Below are positions 40,701-47,310 of a stretch of DNA of 60,655 nucleotides, one piece after another. Both the position numbers and the translations under genes were made by a program. This DNA is from a virus. How positions within the stretch are numbered: position 1 is the stretch's first letter; each line of letters opens with the position of its first letter. The notes beneath the pieces were generated by a model that ran no database searches, had not been told where the DNA came from, and saw only the letters and a list, made by a program, of their open reading frames with translations. The stretch is from IMG/VR virus record IMGVR_UViG_3300025671_000067, positions 1 to 60,655 of that record; one strand, 5' to 3'.

Positions 40701-42034
40701 GCACCGTTGCTTATGTTGCTAATTGGTTCAAAGTTTAGGCCCGTTGTAAGCCCGCTAGTGTTCACATCGCTGTTGCCAATAGTAGGTCTTGTTGTTGCTG
40801 TGCTCTGAACAGTCAAACCATCAGCCGTCACAGTGCCGTCCACATTCAGCGACACGTTCATATCTACAGCGCCTGCGCTATTAATAGTCATAGCCGTAAC
40901 TTGAGCGTTAGGCGTGGAGCCTGTCGTGCCCGCAGGAGCCGTTTGAAAAACTAATGAACCGCCAGCGCCCGTACCTGTACCTGCGCCACCACGGAAAGTA
41001 ACGTTATTACCTGATATGTCAGTACCAGAGGCGTCGTCAGTACCAACAGAAGTGTCTTTAAGTAAAACACCGTCAATGTCTACACCAGCAGCTGCTGTGG
41101 TTTCTAAAATAGAATCCGTGGTTATGGATTGTCCAGCATCGACGACGATGTTATTTGAACCTGTGGTGTTACCGTTAGCCAGAACCTCAGACAGTTCGTT
41201 GTTTGCACCTACTTGAGCGTCCACATACTGTTTAATAGAGTCCGACGTGGCCAGCGTAGTAGTAGAGGCGTCAGACATATCCGTCGTGGTGTTGATACCC
41301 GTTACAGTAGCGCCTGTAGCCAACGTTAAGTCTGTGTTAGCCGTAAGGTTAGTAAATACCCCTGTAGTAGCCGTAGTAGCCCCAATTGTTGCGTTGTCTA
41401 TCGTACCGCCATTTATATCCGGCGAGGTCAAAGTTTTATTTGTAAACGTCTCAGTCCCAGCAAGCGTAGCCAGCGTACCTGTAGTGGGTAAAGTAACGTT
41501 TGTCGTACCCGTAGTAGTTAGGGTCAACGCATTAGCACCGGCAGTAGAAAACGCCGCAGCGGTAGATACCGCACCAGCAAGTGTGACAGTGTAGCCACCT
41601 ACAGATAACGAGTTAATGTTAGTAACAGCTTCGACAACGTTAGTGCCATCGCAAAACAACAGCATCGTCGTACCATCAGGAATCGCAATTCCCGTACCGG
41701 CTGAAGTTTTTAGAGTAACCGTACGGCTGCTACCAACCGCGTTTTTAGCGATATAGATCTTTGAAGCTGTAGGGCAAATGACTTCCGCATTACCAGTTAA
41801 CGCTGCGAGCGTATCAGTAAACTCAAGCATCGCTGCGCGAGACTCAGCTGTCGTGCCGTCTGCTGTAGTAAGCGTATGACCGTTTCCAGTCCAAGTATTA
41901 ATTACCGAACGGCCCGCGATGGCCTCTTCTATCATAGAGGTGATATTGTCATTAACGACATCGCCCCAAGTACCACTTAACTCCCCCTGTACGGGCAGAG
42001 CTAGTTTAAGAATGGAAGTGTATTGTGTCGTCAT
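37793..42034 (-). CDS. Tail fibre with C-terminal S74 intramolecular chaperone, 1413 aa
   Basis: Long trimeric receptor-binding fibre. The first 300 residues include the shaft start (TSILKLALPVQGELSGTWGDVVN). The shaft has repeated beta blocks with signature IGTxxP or VGIGT preceded by MRIDSSG, occurring about every 50-100 residues, as in tail-fibre shafts. The last 110 residues form a peptidase S74 domain: SSDQRLKTNIVDTE with the cleavage-site Ser, RVVDFNWDD, WTGVLAQELVDVLP and a final coiled coil, ELTARIATLEGAN. This domain trims itself off after the fibre trimerises. It is the main candidate for host recognition. Long open frames on the opposite strand here are shadows. Confidence 0.9.
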   Translation of the reverse strand: MTTQYTSILKLALPVQGELSGTWGDVVNDNITSMIEEAIAGRSVINTWTGNGHTLTTADGTTAESRAAMLEFTDTLAALTGNAEVICPTASKIYIAKNAVGSSRTVTLKTSAGTGIAIPDGTTMLLFCDGTNVVEAVTNINSLSVGGYTVTLAGAVSTAAAFSTAGANALTLTTTGTTNVTLPTTGTLATLAGTETFTNKTLTSPDINGGTIDNATIGATTATTGVFTNLTANTDLTLATGATVTGINTTTDMSDASTTTLATSDSIKQYVDAQVGANNELSEVLANGNTTGSNNIVVDAGQSITTDSILETTAAAGVDIDGVLLKDTSVGTDDASGTDISGNNVTFRGGAGTGTGAGGSLVFQTAPAGTTGSTPNAQVTAMTINSAGAVDMNVSLNVDGTVTADGLTVQSTATTRPTIGNSDVNTSGLTTGLNFEPISNISNGAKINVISGLQPTVASAYTAGFEFVTEDHAGGGSFAQTKALTIGASGDISFYEDTGTTAKLFWDASAESLGIGTTSPSRVAEITSATSSESYLRISGNSGNVEDTNFAGIEFYNTDSSGAGPNVAAFIEARAETATGAGAELVFATSLSSDSEGARATERLRIDSSGRVGIGTASPETLLMVEQAGTYTGVHDTAGLKIRNAAATTGVSNPYGAISLSKGTGSAGIAAIGDSASDADVVGLGFFVHGSTTGTDAATRAMTINSSGQVFVGTTDNSTSVGNLIVKSDSNAHAITIEEPAGAGETWQIGVDVDGDLGFYNSTSTTASVTLDDSGNVGIGTTTVNRKLEVSGNNNAGSKANFIRITDTDTSATAANPQGGIEFYTSDTGNENVTASIVNLYAGSGAGSELTFNTAPSGSAGVSERMRIDSSGNVGIGVSPAKTLDVRTSSGSDAVIRVGSSSSIGINVNVGAIEFYSADADDAGVKASIANYVTGNEGPGGAVDGNLIFSTTDSDGGGNDSPTERMRIDSQGQVRLSNTTPVWDTSFSSLVTKGGFVGSQLADYLYSGQNAYYNGGFKFSTAANATIYEQSFGAHTWYRSTDVSPAADATITLEAAMTLDASGNLLVGKLSSTGVGTRNIEVSNASSATVQIEGGTNEWSLLVSSAADALRFYEDSTERMRIDSSGNLLVGTTDTTPWDNSTATAADDGIFLGGGRLGLAKWGGVPLLVNRTDSDGEIAIFYKDGAPVGSIASTDGTDLQIGSGNCYLRFDDATNQILPTNAAGAKRDNTVDLGEPDSRFKDLHAGGRGFFNLYSAGINSGNIMVGEGVYVGAANGDNQIRSSSAGGGSATLYIGNAAIQVSSDQRLKTNIVDTEMNATEKLNQVRVVDFNWDDPSDTSFNNRNARGKWTGVLAQELVDVLPFAVNAPRNEEDLSIDEESDQKWLVDQAQMVPVLIKAIQELTARIATLEGAN

Positions 42035-42043
42035 CTCTTAACC

Positions 42044-42820
42044 TCACGCGGCTATGTCTATCCAGTTTGGGTTTTGCGTCCTATTTACGTCGCCCCAAGA
42101 TGGACTTTGTGTACTATTAATATCTTGCCAGTTGGGGGTCTGGTTGTCATCTACTTCACCCCAAACAAACACTGACCCTACTTGTCCTGTAGCAGACACC
42201 CCGGAAACAGGTACATCTGCATTAGCTTTAGGAGTTACTATCCCTAATCTAGCGTTTCCAGCGACTCCAGTGACCGGTACGACGACACCAAACTTAATAA
42301 ATACGTCGCCTATTTGTCCGGTTGCGGCAATTCCCGATGGGTATACGTTGCCTGTACCTGTAACACTTACGCTACCTAGAGCTGTTGTTCCCTCATTTCC
42401 TGTAACAGCTACGTTGGCTTCTGCAACTACGCTAACTGTACCTAGATTCCCAGTTGCGCTTAACCCGCTTGGGGCTACGTCGGCGTTAGCCTTAACAACT
42501 ACGCTGCCTAGAGCTGTTGTCCCTTCGTTCCCAGTTACAGCTACATTGGCATCCGCAACTACATTAACTGTACCTATACTAGCGGTCGCTGCGAGTCCTG
42601 AAGGCTGAACAGTAGCTGCGCCACTAATGGATACAGCACCAACGGATCCAGTGATTTCTTCCCCAGTAGGGGATACGTTCGCTTCAGCAATAACGCTAAC
42701 AGTGCCTATAGACCCTGTAGCTTGGATCCCATCAACATTGACATATAAGAGCGGGGTGCCCCAAGAACCTTCGCCCCAACTAGCGCGGCCCCACCCTTCG
42801 TATAATGTTGACGACGGCAT
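42044..42820 (-). CDS. Repeat-built tail protein, 258 aa
   Basis: After an N-terminal Trp/Gly patch (GWGRASWGEGSWGTPLLYV) there are about eight repeats of roughly 23 residues with the pattern V-x-V-x-G-x-x-A-T-G-x-x-G-x-V (for example GLAATASIGTVNV, GLSATGNLGTVSV). It ends with three tryptophan repeats, QTPNWQDI, QSPSWGDV and QNPNWIDI. Two segments near 42374-42464 and 42508-42598 are near-identical DNA repeats. This is probably a fibrous or surface-exposed tail component that evolves by repeat exchange. Confidence 0.68.
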   Translation of the reverse strand: MPSSTLYEGWGRASWGEGSWGTPLLYVNVDGIQATGSIGTVSVIAEANVSPTGEEITGSVGAVSISGAATVQPSGLAATASIGTVNVVADANVAVTGNEGTTALGSVVVKANADVAPSGLSATGNLGTVSVVAEANVAVTGNEGTTALGSVSVTGTGNVYPSGIAATGQIGDVFIKFGVVVPVTGVAGNARLGIVTPKANADVPVSGVSATGQVGSVFVWGEVDDNQTPNWQDINSTQSPSWGDVNRTQNPNWIDIAA

Positions 42821-42830
42821 CTACCGCCTC

Positions 42831-43262
42831 CTACGCAATCCTGATAATAGCGTTACTCGCATCAGCTGTCGGAAATTGGATCGTAAAATCACCTGCGGTG
42901 GACGTCTTATCCCCACCAAAATCCAATACTGCTACCGCTGGATTCGACCCGCCTGACTGGTAAATTAAAGCCCCACGAGCTGTAATCGTCGCTGTAGACC
43001 ACGTTACATTAGAGAAGCTCAAATACGCTGTGGTACCCGAAGTCGTTGGGTTAGTGGATATCGTAAGCGTTTCCCCACCTGTCGAATATCCAGTACCAGA
43101 AACTTCATTAGTCGCCGCATACACCGTTGTAGACGCATCCAATGTAGCTGACGACGTGAACAGTGCGATCTTGAAAACCTGTGTGGTGTCTGAACTAAAG
43201 TCCATTTCCCCGTCAAGCAGCGCTTGCTTAAACGAAGTACACATTGCCTGTGTGATTGCCAT
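42831..43262 (-). CDS. Virion structural protein, 143 aa
   Basis: Pattern MCTSFKQALLDGEMDF, VFKIALFTSSATLDASTTVYAATNEVSGTGYSTGG and the C-terminal NAIIRIA are typical of a small beta-sandwich protein that recurs in podovirus-like tail modules. No catalytic residues. It lies between the repeat-built tail protein and the adaptor gene. Its exact place in the virion is unknown. Confidence 0.7.
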   Translation of the reverse strand: MAITQAMCTSFKQALLDGEMDFSSDTTQVFKIALFTSSATLDASTTVYAATNEVSGTGYSTGGETLTISTNPTTSGTTAYLSFSNVTWSTATITARGALIYQSGGSNPAVAVLDFGGDKTSTAGDFTIQFPTADASNAIIRIA

Positions 43263-43272
43263 AAATATCTCC

Positions 43273-43902
43273 TTAAGTTACTGCTACTCGGTATTGCCCA
43301 GAACGATAGGCATCTTCTCTTAATTTACCGTCTCCAAGGTTTTTCAGTAATCCGATGGCTTGTACAAACAAGCGTTCATACAAAGCTACAAGATCCTGCT
43401 CACCTTTCATAAAACGGATAGCTTCGACTAGAGCACCGTTCAGCAACGCTGAATCGAACTCATCTCCAAGCCACGTCGTTCCCGCAGTAACAATGGATTC
43501 TGGGTAATACCCGTAATGAAGTTCCATAGAATAGTTACTGTCTGGAGTCGGCCCCAAAATAAACGAATCGTCATCAAAGTAAGCGTAATGTTTGGGGAGT
43601 CCCGTAGCGGTAGGGCCGGGGTACGCTTCTCTAATAAAGTTAACGTCTTTGTTTAGTAAGAAGCTGTAATTCCCTGATCCATCAATAACGGCAAGTGAAT
43701 AAGACCACAAAAAGTCCGTAGGGATACCAAGATATTTATTACTAGCCGTCAACGTACCAGTCACATTTTTACGTAACGCAGGGATCTGAACAGTGTTATA
43801 TATTTTCTGTTCTGCCTGTTCGGTAAACATTGCAAGCTGGTCGTCAGTAAACGAAGTCTCGCAAATATCCTCGATATTGGTCTTGAGAGAAGCGTAGTTC
43901 AT
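43273..43902 (-). CDS. Head-tail adaptor-like protein, 209 aa
   Basis: Starts with a helix typical of adaptor or tail-completion proteins (YASLKTNIEDICETSFTDDQLAMFTEQAEQKIYNTVQIPALRK), then a beta region (YLGIPTDFLWSYSLAVID, ELHYGYYPESI) and a C-terminal helix with ALVEAIRFMKGEQD. This matches the overall layout of gp6/gp11-type connector proteins. Its neighbours (228-aa gp4-like protein, gp10-like protein) support a place in the head-tail joint. Confidence 0.72.
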   Translation of the reverse strand: MNYASLKTNIEDICETSFTDDQLAMFTEQAEQKIYNTVQIPALRKNVTGTLTASNKYLGIPTDFLWSYSLAVIDGSGNYSFLLNKDVNFIREAYPGPTATGLPKHYAYFDDDSFILGPTPDSNYSMELHYGYYPESIVTAGTTWLGDEFDSALLNGALVEAIRFMKGEQDLVALYERLFVQAIGLLKNLGDGKLREDAYRSGQYRVAVT

Positions 43903-43905
43903 GGC

Positions 43906-44052
43906 TTATGCCATCGGCCCCCGACACATTGTTCCTTTTGTTGCAGCCCCTGCACCACGCATCTTAATCCCAGACGTTTTAACGCCTTTCATGCTGGCTT
44001 TAGGTCCGTAGGGTTTTACACCACTCATCTTATGCACTTTATCTTTTTTCAT
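43906..44052 (-). CDS. Small basic Gly/Lys protein, 48 aa
   Basis: MKKDKVHKMSGVKPYGPKAS, then IKMRGAGAATKGTMCRGPMA. It shares the R-G-x-G-x-A-x-K-G pattern with the C termini of the 197-aa and 83-aa proteins nearby. Its start overlaps the previous stop as TAATG. Strongly basic, so DNA binding inside the head is possible, but unproven. Confidence 0.68.
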   Translation of the reverse strand: MKKDKVHKMSGVKPYGPKASMKGVKTSGIKMRGAGAATKGTMCRGPMA

Positions 44053-44417
44053 TAGCTGGTCACCACCGTTACTGTTCCAATGTACCCATTTGCTACTAAG
44101 TTGTTAGGAGTAAGCCCGTATGGATCTTTACCACCGCCTACAGGTGCCCAACCCCACTGAATATCCCGACTGCTAAAGTCTCCAGAAGAACCTAAGCTCC
44201 TATCTGGACGGGGATCTCGTATCGCTTGTGGATCGTTTACTGGAAACTCTCCTAGCTTCAACTGAGGCTGGTCTGGATTCCAACATTCTGGACATGCTTT
44301 GACGTTAGTATCCCTACCCTTAACAATTAAATTACGTAGCTCCTTTAACTTATATTGAAAGCCGCAGACATCGCATTCTGCTATGGCCTTCTTTGCGGAA
44401 GCAAACCGGTTAGTCAC
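44052..44417 (-). CDS. Zinc-ribbon virion-module protein, 121 aa
   Basis: Residues 12-45 have CDVCGFQYKLKELRNLIVKG followed by CPECW, which together form a four-Cys zinc ribbon. The rest is Gly/Pro/Asp-rich (PNDPQAIRDPRPDRSLGSSG and GGGKDPYGLTPNNLVANGYIG). Such proteins accompany connector genes in podovirus-like genomes. It sits between the gp4-like adaptor and the 48-aa gene and is probably a minor connector or structural protein. Confidence 0.72.
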   Translation of the reverse strand: MTNRFASAKKAIAECDVCGFQYKLKELRNLIVKGRDTNVKACPECWNPDQPQLKLGEFPVNDPQAIRDPRPDRSLGSSGDFSSRDIQWGWAPVGGGKDPYGLTPNNLVANGYIGTVTVVTS

Positions 44418-44419
44418 AT

Positions 44420-45106
44420 CTAGATCCTCGCAATACGCGGTACAAACCTAGCCGGTGTTTTTACCCTGTCCTCTTCCGCAGCTAAACGAAATTGCTCTTC
44501 GTACTCCGCTTTTAATATTGGCAGTCGTTCTGCTAACTGAGGATCTTTCATTGCAACGTAGTAGGCTAAACCTGCCACCATACAAGGAAAAAACCTGAAG
44601 TTCATATCTGCCGTTTGCACCCCGCTACCAGCGTCTTCAATTCGACGCATCCGCCAGTACTTAAACACGTAATCATTCGTATCCGGTACCGGCCAGACAT
44701 TAATTTTTGGGTTATCCCTAAGCCGCTCGATGTATACCTGAATCGGTCTACCCTGCGTTAATTTGTTAGGAATAGAAGAATATGTACTTACACTGATCCG
44801 TGTAATAGTAAGATCTTGTTGAGTGGCTGTAACCCCTGCATTTGTCCGTATAACCTGTTCTAGTAAGTCAATGGTATCGGCAGGTAGGTTGTACTCAGAA
44901 GTCCCTGCAACAAGGTTTACGGTGCCCTCATCAACTGTCCATAGGTTTAGCCCACGGTTTTGCCACTCAATCGACATTAAGTTCATAGAACGACGTGCGG
45001 TCCGCAAATCGTAACCAGAACGCATTTCTCTACCGGCACGCTCCCACGCTTCTTCAGCGATTTCGGTAAAGTCCATGTTGAACGCTGTAGTGCCTGATGT
45101 GGTCAT
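44420..45106 (-). CDS. P22 gp4-like head-tail connector, 228 aa
   Basis: Likely binds the portal ring after packaging and begins the tail. The N-terminal helix-rich part (FTEIAEEAWERAGREMRSGYDLRTARRSMNLMSIEWQNRGLNLW) is the typical start of gp4-family connectors. The middle strands TVNLVAGTSEYNLPADTID follow, and the C-terminal helix includes FFPCMVAGLAYYVAMK and the positively charged end VPRIARI. The length is close to that of the family. The stop of the DUF5872-like gene overlaps the start. Confidence 0.82.
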   Translation of the reverse strand: MTTSGTTAFNMDFTEIAEEAWERAGREMRSGYDLRTARRSMNLMSIEWQNRGLNLWTVDEGTVNLVAGTSEYNLPADTIDLLEQVIRTNAGVTATQQDLTITRISVSTYSSIPNKLTQGRPIQVYIERLRDNPKINVWPVPDTNDYVFKYWRMRRIEDAGSGVQTADMNFRFFPCMVAGLAYYVAMKDPQLAERLPILKAEYEEQFRLAAEEDRVKTPARFVPRIARI

Positions 45107-45381
45107 CTTCTCTTTCTTTTCAGCGGAGCAACTCGTCTGGGTTTTCCTGCGGGTTGTCCAATCCGTTTTTTCTGTGCGATTCTGCTTCTTTTCTCAGACG
45201 TCGTAGCTTCTGACGCAGTTTTAGGCGTTTTGCTAGAGACTCTTTTTGTTGGTCTACAGTAGGGGGTTCCCCGTTTTTCGCCTTTCTGCCTGCCACAAGC
45301 CTTACCTGTACGTACGTCCTTCCAGTCTTCTTTGAACCAACGTTTTAACGCCGCTCCTTTGGCTGTTTTGCGTACCGCCAT
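45103..45381 (-). CDS. DUF5872-like basic protein, 92 aa
   Basis: ALKRWFKEDWKDVRTGKACG followed by RTPYC-type residues (KRGTPYCRPTKRVSSKTP) is the signature of the DUF5872 group, found in phages and large DNA viruses. Two Cys and many Lys/Arg suggest metal-assisted DNA or RNA binding. The start overlaps the stop of the 45-aa gene (TAATG). Function unknown; a virion DNA-associated role fits the location. Confidence 0.75.
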   Translation of the reverse strand: MAVRKTAKGAALKRWFKEDWKDVRTGKACGRQKGEKRGTPYCRPTKRVSSKTPKTASEATTSEKRSRIAQKKRIGQPAGKPRRVAPLKRKRR

Positions 45382-45518
45382 TATTTACCTGCCTTCTTTT
45401 TGCGGCATTTGGCTATCGCCCCTGAAGCATAGGCGGACGGAAAGACCTTGTATCTGGACTTAACCTTGCGATAGCAATCGTCTTTAACCGTACCGCCTTT
45501 CTTGTAGTAACAACGCAT
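45381..45518 (-). CDS. Small Cys/Lys-rich protein, 45 aa
   Basis: MRCYYKKGGTVKDDCYRKVK, then FPSAYASGAIAKCRKKKAGK. Three Cys, nine or more Lys, and the YKKGGTV motif. A 7-bp hairpin (45520-45536) lies directly upstream of the ATG, where a Shine-Dalgarno would be expected. Proteins ending AYASGAIAKCRKKK are familiar from aquatic phage contigs. Function unknown. Confidence 0.7.
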   Translation of the reverse strand: MRCYYKKGGTVKDDCYRKVKSRYKVFPSAYASGAIAKCRKKKAGK

Positions 45519-45519
45519 A

Positions 45520-45536
45520 AACATCAACCTGATGTT
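45520..45536 (-). promoter_or_regulatory. Hairpin touching the start of the 45-aa gene
   Basis: AACATCA and TGATGTT pair around a three-base loop, one base ahead of the ATG at 45518. It may mask the start or act as a weak terminator after the 197-aa gene, since the 34-base gap holds nothing else. Confidence 0.35.
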
Positions 45537-45552
45537 AAAGTTTCATTTTGCC

Positions 45553-46146
45553 TCAGCTACCCTTCATCGACACCATTTTAGCGGCGCGGACACCTTTGGT
45601 AGCTTTACCACAGCCACGAACAGTTCCACCTTTTTTATAAGAAGATGTCTTACCACCTTTCTTCATATCTTTAGGCTTAGATTTTCTCTGCGCGTTTAGG
45701 TACTCACGTAGGCTCTTATACCCTGAAGCTTCAAGTTCTTCTTTTGTAACCGCAGCTTTCTTACGCCCATCTTTACCGATAAACGTATCTTTACCCGCTT
45801 TTCTGGCTTCAGCAATAGATTTTGGCTGACCTTCTGCTGGCATACCCTTAGCGGTAGCCGCTTCTCTCCGCATCATAGGAGCAGGCCCGGTCTCTTTTTT
45901 AGAGTCCATACTTGCCTTTGGAGCTTTAGGCTCTATTTCAGGTGCAGGCATAGCTTCTTTTTTAGCTTTTAATTCTTGGCTTTCGTTAGGCCGACGCTTA
46001 CCTACTGCACGAGTCTCAGTATCCTTAACGCGCATCCCCGAAGGTAGCTCCTCTGGAGCTTCGTCTTTCTTAAATGGACGTGTGCGGCTAGTTTTTCTTT
46101 TAGCTTGGGGGCGCTTTTTTCTTCTAAACATATCAGAAAAAGCCAT
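45553..46146 (-). CDS. Lys-rich virion-module protein with GG motifs, 197 aa
   Basis: Almost entirely low-complexity: Lys, Arg, Ala, Glu and Pro dominate (MFRRKKRPQAKRKTSRTRPF at the start). The last 40 residues carry MKKGGKTSSYKKGGTVRGCGKATKG and end KMVSMKGS, very like the end of the next protein (KMVKMKGS). The C terminus looks like a shared module fused to a disordered basic body. It could bind DNA or RNA. It lies in the cluster of small basic genes between the connector and the capsid. Confidence 0.65.
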   Translation of the reverse strand: MAFSDMFRRKKRPQAKRKTSRTRPFKKDEAPEELPSGMRVKDTETRAVGKRRPNESQELKAKKEAMPAPEIEPKAPKASMDSKKETGPAPMMRREAATAKGMPAEGQPKSIAEARKAGKDTFIGKDGRKKAAVTKEELEASGYKSLREYLNAQRKSKPKDMKKGGKTSSYKKGGTVRGCGKATKGVRAAKMVSMKGS

Positions 46147-46149
46147 GAC

Positions 46150-46401
46150 TTAGCTCCCCTTCATCTTAACCATTTTGCAAGGACGTACAGCCCCGCCACG
46201 AGCCATACCGCAACCACGGACTTTACCGCCTGATTTCATACGGGGATTGTAACCCTGTGCCATCATACCGCCGTCTTGATACTTCTTCATCTTCATAAAC
46301 TCTTCTCCAACACTTTGTGGAACGCCAACTTTCTTGGCAAATTTAGGGTTATTGGCTACTGCAGCCATAAACTTTTGCTGTTTTTTAGACTTAGCAGGCA
46401 T
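46150..46401 (-). CDS. DUF3008-like small basic protein, 83 aa
   Basis: MPAKSKKQQKFMAAVANNPK, FAKKVGVPQSVGEEFMKMKK matches the short DUF3008 helix pair. The C-terminal half is Gly/Cys/Lys-rich with YQDGGMMAQGYNPRMKSGG and VRGCGMARGG, ending KMVKMKGS like its neighbour. I place the start at 46401, where ATG overlaps the previous stop as TAATG; an ATG two codons upstream is possible. Function unknown. Confidence 0.72.
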   Translation of the reverse strand: MPAKSKKQQKFMAAVANNPKFAKKVGVPQSVGEEFMKMKKYQDGGMMAQGYNPRMKSGGKVRGCGMARGGAVRPCKMVKMKGS

Positions 46402-46694
46402 TACCACTTTACCTTATCAGCCCAATACGCAGCGGACTTTTTGCCTTTAGCGATGTTCTTGCTATGTCGAGCTTTAAACGATTTACGTTTAGCCTTCATG
46501 CGAGCAGATTCGCCTTTTTTAGGCTTGCCAGCAGTACTAGCGCCTTGTTCTCCGAAACGAATAATCTTTTCGGTACCCCCCTCACATGCCTTTACGACGT
46601 GTGATTTTTTGGGGTGATTAGGCGTTCTGCGCGGCTTATTACAAGCCATGCTCTTCTTATCGACTCTGCCACCAGCAGCGTAGTACCTACGCAT
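46401..46694 (-). CDS. Conserved-type small basic phage protein, 97 aa
   Basis: MRRYYAAGGRVDKKSMACNK, then PRRTPNHPKKSHVVKACEGG, KIIRFGEQGASTAGKPKKGE, and SFKARHSKNIAKGKKSAAYWADKVKW. This RFGEQGASTAG plus AAYWADKVKW pattern is one I associate with many aquatic phage genomes, without a known function. Two Cys and many His and Lys point to nucleic-acid or metal binding. The start carries the YYAAGGRV form of the recurring GG motif. Confidence 0.75.
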   Translation of the reverse strand: MRRYYAAGGRVDKKSMACNKPRRTPNHPKKSHVVKACEGGTEKIIRFGEQGASTAGKPKKGESARMKAKRKSFKARHSKNIAKGKKSAAYWADKVKW

Positions 46695-46706
46695 AATGTC
46701 CTCCTC

Positions 46707-46979
46707 CTAGCTATAGAAGAAAGTCATAGCAGTGATATTCGTTGCTGTAGCTACGTAAACGTCTGAGACACAACGAATACCATCGTCAGGGATGTTGATT
46801 GAGTGCGAATCAGACGCTAGAAAGTCGATATCTAGCACTGTGTCACCACCGTTACCATTAGTAACAGTAAGGCGTCCTGCGCCCGCACCTGTCAAAACCT
46901 GTATCTGACGAACTCTAGCAGGGCCAACGGCTAAAGAACCGGTCCCAGTAACTCGTTTTGTTAGTACATCAGAGGACAT
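46707..46979 (-). CDS. Small predicted structural protein, 90 aa
   Basis: Beta-rich (VTGTGSLAVGPARVRQIQVL, GRLTVTNGNGGDTVLDIDFL, SINIPDDGIRCVSDVYVATA), with no catalytic residues. The pattern resembles small head- or tail-surface proteins. It is one of two small genes immediately downstream of the capsid terminator, and may be a decoration or fibre base protein. Confidence 0.62.
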   Translation of the reverse strand: MSSDVLTKRVTGTGSLAVGPARVRQIQVLTGAGAGRLTVTNGNGGDTVLDIDFLASDSHSINIPDDGIRCVSDVYVATATNITAMTFFYS

Positions 46980-46990
46980 GGATTACCTCC

Positions 46991-47206
46991 TTATCCCGCA
47001 GATACGGTCAAAACGCCTGAGTTACTCCATAGCTGCCCAGCAACAGTTGGATCAGAAGTCGGGAGGTCAGAAAAGATGATTACGCTGTTTGTACCATCGT
47101 ATGTAATAGAAATATTTTCTGTAACAATACCGGTATTTGCAGCTTTGGTGATGTCCTTAAAGCCATTCTCGGAACGGACTGGACCTTGGAACGTAGTGTT
47201 AGCCAT
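46991..47206 (-). CDS. Small predicted structural protein, 71 aa
   Basis: MANTTFQGPVRSENGFKDIT begins a beta-rich protein with SITYDGTNSVIIFSDLPTSD and the ending QLWSNSGVLTVSAG. I associate the TTFxGPVRSENGF start with small virion-associated proteins next to capsid genes. It is the first gene after the terminator at 47272-47301 and so may have its own promoter, which I could not identify. A good GGAGA precedes the start. Confidence 0.66.
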   Translation of the reverse strand: MANTTFQGPVRSENGFKDITKAANTGIVTENISITYDGTNSVIIFSDLPTSDPTVAGQLWSNSGVLTVSAG

Positions 47207-47231
47207 TGTTATCTCCTGTCTCGGCTAGTGT

Positions 47232-47250
47232 CAGTTGCCCTATGCAACTG
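47232..47250 (-). promoter_or_regulatory. Hairpin in the leader of the post-capsid genes
   Basis: CAGTTGC and GCAACTG form a 7-bp stem around a 5-base loop, between the capsid terminator and the 71-aa gene. It would be in the 5' untranslated part of read-through or re-initiated transcripts. It may stabilise the mRNA. Role inferred. Confidence 0.35.
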
Positions 47251-47271
47251 TCAGGGATAGATCGATCTTAT

Positions 47272-47301
47272 AGAAAAAAGAAGGGGGCAACAAGTGCCCC
47301 C
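47272..47301 (-). terminator. Intrinsic terminator after the major capsid gene
   Basis: On the minus strand GGGGGCA (47301-47295) pairs with TGCCCCC (47289-47283) around a 5-base loop, followed by TTCTTTTTT. This is a strong rho-independent terminator 10 bases beyond the capsid stop codon. It would separate the highly expressed head genes from the tail genes. Confidence 0.9.
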
Positions 47302-47310
47302 CATAGTCTT

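Noticed and set aside
39855-42608. Long open frames on the plus strand (39855-40370, 41247-41594, 42054-42608)
   Set aside because: They are antisense to the S74 fibre and the repeat-built tail protein, arise from Thr/Ala/Gly codon bias, and lack ribosome-binding sites.
37793-42820. Diversity-generating retroelement target in the repeat-rich tail genes
   Set aside because: No reverse transcriptase or template repeat was seen; the repeats are ordinary structural repeats.
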